Origin: an uncultured Clostridia bacterium | Lineage (GTDB): Bacteria; Bacillota; Clostridia; Oscillospirales; Acutalibacteraceae | Reading direction: 5' to 3' | Assembly (NCBI GenBank): GCA_946535695.1 | Contig: CAMNDS010000004.1 | Location: 1 to 19,076 of the forward strand | DNA length: 19,076 bases | Shown here: piece after piece, positions 1 through 6,467 of the stretch | How positions within the stretch are numbered: position 1 is the first letter of the stretch | How the letters are laid out: every line of letters starts with the position of its first letter | Translations under genes and position numbers: made by a program | Notes under the pieces: generated by a model | The model's input: only the letters and a program-made list of their open reading frames with translations | Databases searched by the model: none | What the model was told of the DNA's origin: nothing

Positions 1-1059
1 TTAAGTATTGCAGGCGTTGCAGCTATTAGTATTATTGGCAAAATCCTTTATGATAAATCAAAGAAAAATGATGACAATAATCCAGGGTCGCAGCAAGATA
101 AGGAAAAAACAATTGAGATTAATATACAAGAAAATCTTAAAGGAGGTCCGGCAGATAATTATGATCCCGGCGTAACAATTAAGGATAAAAATTATCTTAT
201 GGCATTTAAGCAGAAAGATTCTTATTGTTTTCACAATGCTTTGCTACAACTTTTGGCGTGCCCTGAAATTAGATGCAAAAAATATGGATTAAACAATATC
301 GATAAAATGATAGGATGGATCAATAAAACTATAAATGAAAACAAAAATAAGAATATGATGGATGTCGTAATAAGCCAAGGCCTTTCAGAAACTGTTGATG
401 TCCCTGAGAATATTAGGTTACAACCGGAAGTTAAATTTGATAATCCACTAACTGGAGAAAAGATTGATCTTACGGACGCACCTATGTTCGATTTAAAAAG
501 TCGTAACGTAGTTAAACAAGGTAATTTAGGTAGTTCAAAGGGTAATGCAGTTTGCTTTGATATCAATGCTATGGCATTAAGTTTGCAAGAAAAAGGTAAA
601 GATAGATCCTTTATAAATATTTTTGATAATCTTTACAGTCAAGAATATGTTGCTTATCTTTTGGATTTGGGTTTCATAAAAGTTGTTAACTCTATTTGGA
701 TTAATATTGATAATGATATAAATAAGTTAAAAACATCTTACCAAGAATTCATCAACAATAAGATTGAGAATTTTATTGTGTATACTATCGGGGGGGATCT
801 TGAAAATGGTTTTATAGCATTACTTAAATTGAAAAATTCAGGTTATTACCCGACTTTTGGGGTTGTTTTATTGGGCAATCATTACTATAACTTTTATGTA
901 ATTTATGATAAACAAAAAAATATACAAAAAGTATTATGGAATGCTGGTAGTGGTTTTAGTGAAATTACAAAACAAGAGTTTTGTGAATATCTTAAGAATA
1001 ATACGTCATATGTCAAGTATTCGAATAAAGATATTGTTGAAAAATATTATACAGAATAA
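1..1059 (+). CDS. Membrane-anchored USP-like (C19-type) cysteine protease, copy 1, 5' end outside window
   Basis: The frame is open from base 1. The ATG at 199 is internal, because codon 1 here aligns with codon 35 of copy 2 (base 1214) and the first 66 bases differ at about two positions. About 34 codons therefore lie upstream of the window. Visible order: the end of a hydrophobic segment, a polar linker (codons 18-70), then a domain of about 275 residues. That domain opens with a Cys box at codons 75-85 (YCFHNALLQLL, Cys at bases 226-228), matching the USP pattern C-[YF]-x-N-[AS]-x-LQ-x-L. A Gln sits 5 residues before the Cys, where USPs place the oxyanion residue. Near the end is a His box (GNHYYNFYVIYD, His at 880-882) followed by LWNAG, which may supply the third catalytic residue. 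From the family I infer deubiquitinase or related isopeptidase activity on host proteins. A general papain-fold protease is the alternative. Confidence 0.65.
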   Translation, partial: LSIAGVAAISIIGKILYDKSKKNDDNNPGSQQDKEKTIEINIQENLKGGPADNYDPGVTIKDKNYLMAFKQKDSYCFHNALLQLLACPEIRCKKYGLNNIDKMIGWINKTINENKNKNMMDVVISQGLSETVDVPENIRLQPEVKFDNPLTGEKIDLTDAPMFDLKSRNVVKQGNLGSSKGNAVCFDINAMALSLQEKGKDRSFINIFDNLYSQEYVAYLLDLGFIKVVNSIWINIDNDINKLKTSYQEFINNKIENFIVYTIGGDLENGFIALLKLKNSGYYPTFGVVLLGNHYYNFYVIYDKQKNIQKVLWNAGSGFSEITKQEFCEYLKNNTSYVKYSNKDIVEKYYTE

Positions 1060-1073
1060 TTCAAAAATCTGTA
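1050..1073 (+). other. Weak hairpin over the copy 1 stop codon
   Basis: TACAGA (1050-1055) and TCTGTA (1068-1073) can pair around a 12-base loop that holds the stop codon. No clear T-run follows, so this is at most a weak transcript-end structure. Copies 1 and 2 may still be co-transcribed. Confidence 0.2.
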
Positions 1074-1092
1074 TTTATGTTTAATATATTTT

Positions 1093-1287
1093 AATTAAGG
1101 AGGGATTTAAAATGGATATAAATTATAAAGCAGAAAATAAAGAAAACACACTGAATTTGGAAAAAAGAAATAATCAAAATTCAGGCATTGCAAAGCCTGC
1201 ATTATACACCGGTTTAAGTATTGCAGGCGTTGCAGCTATTAGTATTATTGGCAAAATTCTTTATGATAAATCGAAGAAAGATGAAAA
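1093..1287 (+). repeat. Shared 5' module of the protease array, copy 2 unit (partner at 2240-2434)
   Basis: This unit spans the ribosome site, the start codon, the N-terminus and the membrane segment. It recurs 1147 bases downstream in copy 3. The first 100 bases differ at only about three positions, and the rest is clearly similar. Copy 1 bases 1-66 carry the same membrane-segment DNA. Similarity falls off sharply after the membrane segment between copies 1 and 2. The unit therefore behaves as a conserved leader joined to different downstream domains. Confidence 0.85.
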
Positions 1288-2245
1288 ATTTAAAGAAATT
1301 ACAGGTGAACGCGTAGTTAATGGTATAAAGCTCAGTGTTTCTGACCAAAAATGGAGCAGAAAAAACATGTTCAATCCAAATCAAGTTTATCCACTTTGTT
1401 GGAATAATGTTTCTTTGCTTTTTTTGGCAGGGCCTGAGTATAGAAGCAAAAAATTTATTAATAGTACAATAAATGATAATAAAATTATTAAAACTATTGA
1501 TTACACCGATAAAATTTTGAAAAATCAAAATCTCGTTGATTGTTTTTCCGGAAATGTAGAAATCGATAAAAATTACAGACCTATCCCAGATAATGAACAA
1601 AATTTACTTAGCCAATATTACTATTTTTTATTCACTGATGTTGAAAAAAAATATGATAAATCCACATTATTGGATCTCGGGATTGTAGATATGTATTTTA
1701 GATTTGCTATTTTAGGGGAGGCATTTAACTATATAAAATTTACAATTGAAAATTCAATTGAGGATGTTTTAAATAATGGGAAAGAAAATGATGTAGAAAA
1801 AACATACTCTAATAGCAGCTTCAAAGTTACCGTTGATTCGTATAATGTACGCGAAAAAGGAATAAACGGTTTAAAAAGTATACTTGTCGATTTTCGTAGG
1901 ACGGATTTGAATAACAATAAAACAGAGAATTTTGTAAATTTTTTTGGTGGTAACGATATAAATTTTTTGAAAGAAAAAGGTTATTATCCGACATTTGTCG
2001 CAATTGGTGACGATCGTGTTGACTACAAGGGCATTCCGCACTGGATGGGGGCTTACATTATTTATGATAAAAACCAAGATATTAAGTATTTTTTATGGGC
2101 AGATGGTTGTAACAGTGGTCTTAAAGTTATGTCAAAAGAAGAGGTCCTAAATAAGTTAAAAAAATACTCTCACATTGTAGTTAAATATTCAAGCAAGGAT
2201 GTCGTTGAAGAATTTTACACACCAGAACTTATGTTTAATAATTAA
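1112..2245 (+). CDS. Membrane-anchored USP-like (C19-type) cysteine protease, copy 2
   Basis: This is a complete 377-residue protein. AAGGAGGG at 1097-1104, 7 bases before the ATG, fixes the start. Residues 1-26 are polar and charged. Residues about 27-50 form one hydrophobic segment, followed by a Lys-rich stretch. The catalytic-type domain starts near residue 80. Its Cys box is at 94-105 (Cys96 in PLCWNNVSLLFL), with a Gln at 91, the same -5 position as in copy 1. The His box is HWMGAYIIYD (His310), followed by FLWADG, where Asp is a candidate third residue. Copies 1 and 2 also share GYYPTF before the His box and a VKYS-K-D/V-E ending. The middle of the domain (about 120-280) has diverged heavily, as expected of the substrate-binding part of USPs. 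Role as a host-directed deubiquitinase is inference. Lys lies on both sides of the membrane segment, so topology is unclear. The stop overlaps the ribosome site of copy 3. Confidence 0.7.
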   Translation: MDINYKAENKENTLNLEKRNNQNSGIAKPALYTGLSIAGVAAISIIGKILYDKSKKDEKFKEITGERVVNGIKLSVSDQKWSRKNMFNPNQVYPLCWNNVSLLFLAGPEYRSKKFINSTINDNKIIKTIDYTDKILKNQNLVDCFSGNVEIDKNYRPIPDNEQNLLSQYYYFLFTDVEKKYDKSTLLDLGIVDMYFRFAILGEAFNYIKFTIENSIEDVLNNGKENDVEKTYSNSSFKVTVDSYNVREKGINGLKSILVDFRRTDLNNNKTENFVNFFGGNDINFLKEKGYYPTFVAIGDDRVDYKGIPHWMGAYIIYDKNQDIKYFLWADGCNSGLKVMSKEEVLNKLKKYSHIVVKYSSKDVVEEFYTPELMFNN

Positions 2246-2434
2246 GGAGGGATTTAAAATGGACATAAATTATAAAGCAGAAAATAAAGAAAACACACTG
2301 AATTTGGAAAAAAGAAATAATTAAAATTCAGGCATTGCAAAACCTTTGATGTATACGGGTTTGAGCATTGCCAGTGTTGCAATTATTAGTATTATTTGTA
2401 AAATTCTTTATGGTAAATCAAAGAAAAATGAAAA
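2240..2434 (+). repeat. Shared 5' module of the protease array, copy 3 unit (partner at 1093-1287)
   Basis: Direct repeat of 1093-1287, including the same AAGGAGGG ribosome site (2244-2251) and start codon context. The high identity over non-coding and coding bases points to recent duplication or gene conversion. Confidence 0.85.
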
Positions 2435-2508
2435 TTTAGATAGTATTCAATCAAATAAAAAATTCAAAGAAATTACAGGTGAACGCATAGTTAGTGGTAT
2501 AACACTTA
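2259..2508 (+). pseudogene. Copy 3 of the USP-like protease array, broken
   Basis: The ATG and ribosome site match copy 2. Codon 22 is TAA (2322-2324) where copy 2 has CAA, a single C-to-T change. Beyond the stop the frame continues as a recognisable membrane segment and then the shared KFKEITGER stretch, with about 12 extra codons before it. The frame ends at an IS-type element at about 2509, just where the catalytic domain should begin. On the far side of the element the sequence is already the 3' end of the oppositely oriented membrane-protein gene, so the catalytic domain is missing rather than interrupted. At most a 21-residue peptide would be made. Confidence 0.85.
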
Positions 2509-2767
2509 GGGTCTGTTAACACGAAATAAGGAATCAAAAATAACAGAGAAGTAAATGAAGAAAAGGAAAACAGAATCGAGCTTGTCATAGCGAGTAAAAA
2601 TACGCATGAAACGCTTAATTTTCCGAAAAAGTCGTTCGATGTTGTTACGCGATTTATACAAAACTTTATCAAAAATCCAAGGAGATTTTCGATTATATTT
2701 AGGAGGTTTAAAATTTAAGCTTTGAGCTAAATCGAGTATTACTGTCTTCATACACTTTATCCATGAG
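2509..2767 (-). pseudogene. IS5-family transposase C-terminal remnant
   Basis: One minus-strand frame reads KSPWIFDKVLYKSRNNIERL and then a KRF-RI-TRYDKLD stretch, the conserved C-terminal region around the last catalytic Glu of IS5/IS427 transposases (here the E of NNIERL). Just upstream, another frame starting near 2767 reads LMDKVYEDSNTR, which matches the preceding conserved DKxYDS block. A one-base frameshift therefore lies near 2730. The N-terminal two thirds are absent. The frame reads through the terminal inverted repeat and stops in flanking DNA. Confidence 0.75.
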
Positions 2768-2846
2768 CAAATTTTATTTCAATTCCCTTATTATATTACT
2801 TTTTCGCTTGCTATTCTACTATTCTCACCTTCGTGTTAACAGGCCC
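2509..2846 (-). mobile_element. Internally deleted IS5-family (IS427-like) element
   Basis: The 338-base element is bounded by 17-base inverted repeats with one mismatch: GGGTCTGTTAACACGAA at 2509-2525 and the complement of GGGCCTGTTAACACGAA at 2830-2846. The dinucleotide TA flanks both ends (2507-2508 and 2847-2848), which fits IS427-type target duplication. It holds only the C-terminal part of a transposase on the minus strand. The length is well below that of a full IS5-type element, so it cannot move by itself, but intact ends could still be mobilised in trans by a related element. Confidence 0.75.
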
Positions 2847-2855
2847 TAGGAATTT

Positions 2856-3854
2856 TTATTTTAATTTTTTTTGGCTGATTATTATAAAAAAACCAATTAT
2901 CATTCCAAAATAATAATTTATAAATCTAAAAAGAATCATAGCGGGGGAAATATTTTTTACTGTAAAAAAACTTTTATAAAGTAGTAAAAAACTTCCTTCA
3001 GCGGTACCTGCTGAGCCAGGTAAAGGGTTAACAATTGATAAAAGCGTTACAAAGGTTTGTGCTGCTATAAAATTTAAAATTGGAAACCCAGGACATCCAA
3101 AAGACTTGGCAATAAAAAAAGAAACAAAACAAAATAATATATTTTGCATTATTCCATAGACATAAATAATAGAACTACAATTTATGGAAAAATTATTTTT
3201 CATCAAAAACATCATTTCATTTTCTAAATTTTTGCTGATTTTTTCAGGATTTTTTATTATGTGAATTTTTTTTGCAATTTTTAATAAATAGTGAATAAAA
3301 TTCATTACCTTTCTTTTGTTTAAGAAAAAAAGAATAAGTAAAATTATTCCTGAACATTGAATAATTAGTCCAGCAATAGTCAAAAAACTAAAACCCGGAA
3401 TTTTGTTTTTAAATTCCTGGCTTTTAAATATTATTGCGAGTGAAGAAATTACGATAGTACATAACTGCGATATAAAAAATTTTTGAGATAAAATTGAAAT
3501 GGCTTTACCGGTTTCTATATTTTTTGAATTTAACAAAATAACTTGTGATGCTTGGCTACCTGATGCAAAAGGCGTTATAGCACCATAAAATTGCCCATAC
3601 ATAGTTATTTTAAAATAGTCAAATATTGAGTTACTAAATTTTGGCAATAATTCTTTTATCATCAAACAATCAAAAAGCCAAGATAAAAATATCGAAAAAA
3701 TCGCAAGTATTAAATATACAAATTTTAATTTTGGGAATATATTAATTAATACTAAAAAATTATTGTTTTGAATGCAAAAATAAATTAATATCCCAAACGA
3801 AATTAAACATGGCAGAACTTTAGTGATAAATTTTTTAAAATAATTATTTATCAT
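2856..3854 (-). CDS. UPF0104 / LPG-synthase transmembrane-region family protein, flippase-like
   Basis: This 332-residue protein is strongly hydrophobic, with about seven or eight membrane segments. It carries two hallmarks of the lysylphosphatidylglycerol synthase TM-region family (UPF0104, flippase-like): TPFASGSQASQ near residue 95 and NPLPGSAGTAEGS near residue 277. It lacks the soluble aminoacyl-transferase domain of full MprF, so lipid or glycolipid translocation or polymer assembly is more likely than lysinylation; this is inference. A GAGG ribosome site lies just before the ATG. It is the last gene of a minus-strand set, 19 bases after a glycosyltransferase, which supports a role in a surface glycan or glycolipid. 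The 3' end lies 9 bases from the IS element, and I see no terminator there. Confidence 0.8.
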   Translation of the reverse strand: MINNYFKKFITKVLPCLISFGILIYFCIQNNNFLVLINIFPKLKFVYLILAIFSIFLSWLFDCLMIKELLPKFSNSIFDYFKITMYGQFYGAITPFASGSQASQVILLNSKNIETGKAISILSQKFFISQLCTIVISSLAIIFKSQEFKNKIPGFSFLTIAGLIIQCSGIILLILFFLNKRKVMNFIHYLLKIAKKIHIIKNPEKISKNLENEMMFLMKNNFSINCSSIIYVYGIMQNILFCFVSFFIAKSFGCPGFPILNFIAAQTFVTLLSIVNPLPGSAGTAEGSFLLLYKSFFTVKNISPAMILFRFINYYFGMIIGFFIIISQKKLK

Positions 3855-3873
3855 ATTGCCTCAAAAAATTTTT

Positions 3874-4875
3874 TTATTTTTTATTTTCATTATTATTGTC
3901 ATCACAACCTGGATCTTTAACAGGATACATAGGTTCAGGACAATTATCTCTTGGAATATAATTATCTGACATAAAGTGCTTTATTGATTTTCTTATAGCT
4001 TTAATATTGTTAACAAGCCCCCTAAAATTGGCTGATTTGAAATGCATCATAAATAAATCATATGAAATTATAAAATTTAATCTCCCTGCATAACCTTTCA
4101 ATCTGCGTTTATATTTTTTATAAATGCCCTTTTTTTCGTAAAAATTGCGCATGATTCCCAAAGATTTCATAAAATCATTTATTTTTTTGGCATTCATGGT
4201 ATGCAAAATACTTGTGTCTCGCATTACATAATTATAAAGTACATCAGGAATAAAAGTCACAATATTTGCATAGAAAAAAAGTTGCGGTGCAGTTGCTGAA
4301 TCTTCAAAATACATGTTATAAAATTCAATTTTATGATTAATAAAAAGTTTTCTTTTAAAGAGTTTATTCCATAAGAAAGCAAATGTGCCTATACACGAAG
4401 TTATTTTTTTGAGCGCCTTCTCGCCTGAATATATTCCGGGAATAGTATTAATAGGGCAGTAAACTTTAAGTTTTGTACTTTCGAAATAAAAATAAAAATT
4501 ACAACATACAATATCAGAGCCTGTTTTTATGGCAGCAGAATACAGTTTTTCAAGATAATTTGGTTCTAAAAAATCGTCACTATCTAAAAATGCGATATAT
4601 ATCCCACGGCTAATTTTAATTCCTGCATTCCTCGCCATACCCACACCGGAATTTTCTTGATTTATTAATATAAAATTATTGTTTTTATTAACAAATTCTT
4701 CTATTATTTCCAGACTTTTATCTGTTGAGCCGTCATTTACAAGTATTACCTCAAAATTTTTAAAAGTCTGGTTTTCGACAGATTCAAGAGTCCTTCTTAG
4801 ATATTTTTCTACATTATATACAGGAATAATCAAGCTTATGTCAATTTCATTATCTGCATTATTCATATTATTCAC
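3874..4875 (-). CDS. Family 2 glycosyltransferase (GT-A fold)
   Basis: This 333-residue protein has the GT2 N-terminal signature ISLIIPVYNVE (about 14-24), NDGSTD (about 46-51) and the metal-binding DSDD near residue 98. FED near residue 186 is the expected site of the catalytic-base Asp. No membrane segment is obvious, so it probably acts on the cytoplasmic side of the membrane, adding a sugar from a nucleotide donor to a glycan or lipid acceptor. The C-terminal tail is polar and acidic (DPGCDDNNNENKK), which is not seen in its neighbour. AGGGATGG precedes the ATG. A second in-frame ATG three codons later is also possible. It lies 56 bases downstream of a paralogous glycosyltransferase. Donor and acceptor cannot be told from sequence. 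Confidence 0.9.
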   Translation of the reverse strand: MNNMNNADNEIDISLIIPVYNVEKYLRRTLESVENQTFKNFEVILVNDGSTDKSLEIIEEFVNKNNNFILINQENSGVGMARNAGIKISRGIYIAFLDSDDFLEPNYLEKLYSAAIKTGSDIVCCNFYFYFESTKLKVYCPINTIPGIYSGEKALKKITSCIGTFAFLWNKLFKRKLFINHKIEFYNMYFEDSATAPQLFFYANIVTFIPDVLYNYVMRDTSILHTMNAKKINDFMKSLGIMRNFYEKKGIYKKYKRRLKGYAGRLNFIISYDLFMMHFKSANFRGLVNNIKAIRKSIKHFMSDNYIPRDNCPEPMYPVKDPGCDDNNNENKK

Positions 4876-4931
4876 ACCATCCCTAATTGATTATTATAAC
4901 CCTTACATTATATAGCTTATTAATTAAATTT

Positions 4932-5807
4932 TCAAATTCTCATAGAACGTATTATTCGTTTGCAACTTTTAAAAAAAGACTTAAAGAATATGTTAATATT
5001 TATCTCTTTTTTTTTGTATTTTGAAAAGAATACTTTGAATGCCAAAGTGAAAATATGCATACAGAAAAATGTATGTCTAAAACTAAAAGTTTTATACTCT
5101 TTTTTTTTGTTGAAAAATTCTTTTAAAAATTCAGAGTATTTTATATAATCATTAAGTATTTGCTCATTCATTTCCCACGTCAAACTCGTTTCGTTTACAT
5201 AATAATTATACAATTTTTTTCTTGTAACAGAGCATTTTTGTATTTTTGAAAAAAGTTGTAAGCAAATTATTTTATCTTCAAAGCACATCTGAGGCATAAT
5301 AATATCATCAAAAAGTGAACGTTCGAATAATTTATTCCATAAAAAAGATTTTAACGAAATATCGCTTATCAAGCTTTTTAATATTTGATTTCTAGAAAAA
5401 ACTCCAGATTTGTGAAAAAACATGTTCTTCGATATTTTAGAACTTCCGACTTGTTTTTTATAATTACAAATAGATATTTGACAGTTTTTTATATTTTCAT
5501 GTAAAATTTGCAAAAAATCAGGTTCTACATAATCGTCGCTATCCACAAAAGAAATATATTTGCCTACAGAATTTTTAATTCCAAAACTTCTTGCATACGA
5601 AACACCCTGGTGCTTTAGCTTAAAAAGTTTCCAGTTTTTATTTTTTTTACAAAAATTTTTGGCGATCTCGCACGAAGCGTCTTTAGAACCATCGTCGATA
5701 ACTATTAACTCAAAATTTTTGAATACTTGGTTCTCTAAAGACTTGAGAGTTCTACTTAAAAACTTTGCTCTGTTATATACAGGCAATATAACACTCACTT
5801 CTATCAT
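4932..5807 (-). CDS. Family 2 glycosyltransferase, paralog of the downstream gene
   Basis: This 291-residue protein begins directly with the GT2 core (VSVILPVYNRA at 4-14), followed by DDGSKD (about 37-42), DSDD near residue 89 and FED near residue 171. It aligns along most of its length with the next gene, so the pair arose by duplication, but it lacks the acidic tail and ends in a basic stretch. The GT2 core starts within a few residues of the ATG, so a later start is unlikely. No Shine-Dalgarno is visible upstream of that ATG, unlike most genes here. It heads a three-gene minus-strand unit with the second glycosyltransferase and the flippase-like protein. Specificity is unknown. Confidence 0.9.
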   Translation of the reverse strand: MIEVSVILPVYNRAKFLSRTLKSLENQVFKNFELIVIDDGSKDASCEIAKNFCKKNKNWKLFKLKHQGVSYARSFGIKNSVGKYISFVDSDDYVEPDFLQILHENIKNCQISICNYKKQVGSSKISKNMFFHKSGVFSRNQILKSLISDISLKSFLWNKLFERSLFDDIIMPQMCFEDKIICLQLFSKIQKCSVTRKKLYNYYVNETSLTWEMNEQILNDYIKYSEFLKEFFNKKKEYKTFSFRHTFFCMHIFTLAFKVFFSKYKKKEININIFFKSFFKSCKRIIRSMRI

Positions 5808-5836
5808 AGATTAATATTTACAAAAAAAAAAAATAT

Positions 5837-5842
5837 TGTCAA
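5837..5842 (-). promoter_or_regulatory. Possible -35 element for the glycosyltransferase unit
   Basis: A perfect TTGACA on the minus strand is followed by a T-run and AT-rich sequence (TAAATA after 16 bases) ending at the ATG at 5807. If this promoter is used, transcription would start at or very near the start codon, giving a leaderless or near-leaderless mRNA. The -10 match is poor. Confidence 0.35.
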
Positions 5843-5850
5843 ATAGAATT

Positions 5851-5877
5851 GATTTTTTCCAGCAACGTCGGAAAATC
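5851..5877. repeat. Imperfect hairpin, member 1 of a small intergenic repeat family
   Basis: GATTTTTTCC pairs with GGAAAATC, with two bulged T, around AGCAACGTC. The core CCAGCAACGTCGG resembles CCAGTAACACCGG at 11992-12004 and TCGGTGACGCCGG at 6032-6044. Confidence 0.4.
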
Positions 5878-6024
5878 ATTTGGTTTTTTTACTTTAATTT
5901 TAATAATCTGATATTACAAAAACAGGAAAGACTATCTTTTTTCAAGTGCAACTACTGGCTAAAAGTGAATAAATAATACATAGAAAATTATCTCCATGTA
6001 TGCGCAACATAAAAAATTTAAATC

Positions 6025-6064
6025 ATTTCCTTCGGTGACGCCGGAGGAAATATCTATTTTTTTT
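6025..6064 (+). repeat. Strong hairpin with trailing T-run, member 2 of the intergenic repeat family
   Basis: ATTTCCTTCGG (6025-6035) pairs fully with CCGGAGGAAAT (6041-6051), 11 pairs with one G-U, around TGACG. TATCTATTTTTTTT follows. The shape is a textbook rho-independent terminator. However, both flanking genes are transcribed away from it, so no known transcript ends here. A dispersed palindromic repeat, an unseen small RNA, or an attenuator in a long pcrA leader are alternatives. Confidence 0.6.
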
Positions 6065-6335
6065 AGCAATACCAATAAACTATAGCTCAATTTATATCTA
6101 TTCGAGATTTTAGACAAGTTCTAATATTTGAAAATCTGATTGTTATTTCCTTGCCTTTATTACATTGCCGCTACTATAATTTGGTTAAAATAAATATTTT
6201 TTATATTTTCAAACGAGGTCCAAAAATAAAAATATACAAAAATTTTCTCCAGCGACAGATAGGGGTATCATTCGTATTTTGCTATACGGTTTAGTAAAAA
6301 AACTTGATTTTTTTAAAAAAGACTGTAAAATTGTA

Positions 6336-6402
6336 ATTGATACTGTATCTTATTTTTTATTAATTGATACAATGAATAATTTTAATTATTTTCAGTTGAT
6401 AC
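6336..6402 (+). promoter_or_regulatory. Three TTGATAC repeats and candidate pcrA promoter
   Basis: ATTGATAC occurs at 6336-6343 and 6363-6370, and GTTGATAC at 6395-6402. The first is part of the palindrome GATACTGTATC (6339-6349). The second also offers TTGATA (6364-6369), then 17 bases, then TATTTT (6387-6392) as a possible promoter. The palindrome and repeats could be an operator, but no cognate regulator is visible in the window. Confidence 0.3.
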
Positions 6403-6467
6403 TTTTTCAGGAATGTAATTAAAATAAGTATGGTGTTTAAAATTTAAATTTGGCGGTGTTATTATTG

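Larger units (their letters stand above)
5808..6467. other. Long intergenic region between divergent genes
   Basis: This stretch of about 650 bases lies between the minus-strand glycosyltransferase and plus-strand pcrA. I see no credible coding frame, tRNA or protein remnant. It contains two GC-rich hairpins (5851-5877 and 6025-6051), a degenerate relative (TCTCCAGCGAC near 6246), and three GATAC-containing repeats just upstream of pcrA. The rest is AT-rich without recognisable structure. Confidence 0.6.

Noticed and set aside
199..201. ATG at 199 as the start of the first gene
   Set aside because: The frame is open back to base 1 and matches the membrane segment of copy 2, so this Met is internal and the gene begins before the window.
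1214..2077. Minus-strand open frames across the copy 2 protease gene
   Set aside because: The plus-strand frame has the ribosome site, paralogy and motifs. The reverse frames have none of these.
2322..2324. TAA in copy 3 as a sense codon (reassigned code)
   Set aside because: All other genes end normally at TAA, and TGA and TAG are also used as stops. Copy 3 is truncated as well, so a simple nonsense change is the better explanation.
2725..2767. Programmed frameshift in the transposase
   Set aside because: Some IS families use frameshifting, but this element lacks most of the transposase, and no clear slippery run with a downstream structure was found at the junction. Decay is simpler.
6450..6452. 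TTG at 6450 as the pcrA start
   Set aside because: No ribosome site precedes it, while GGCGGTG precedes the ATG at 6468 and the family N-terminus fits that ATG.
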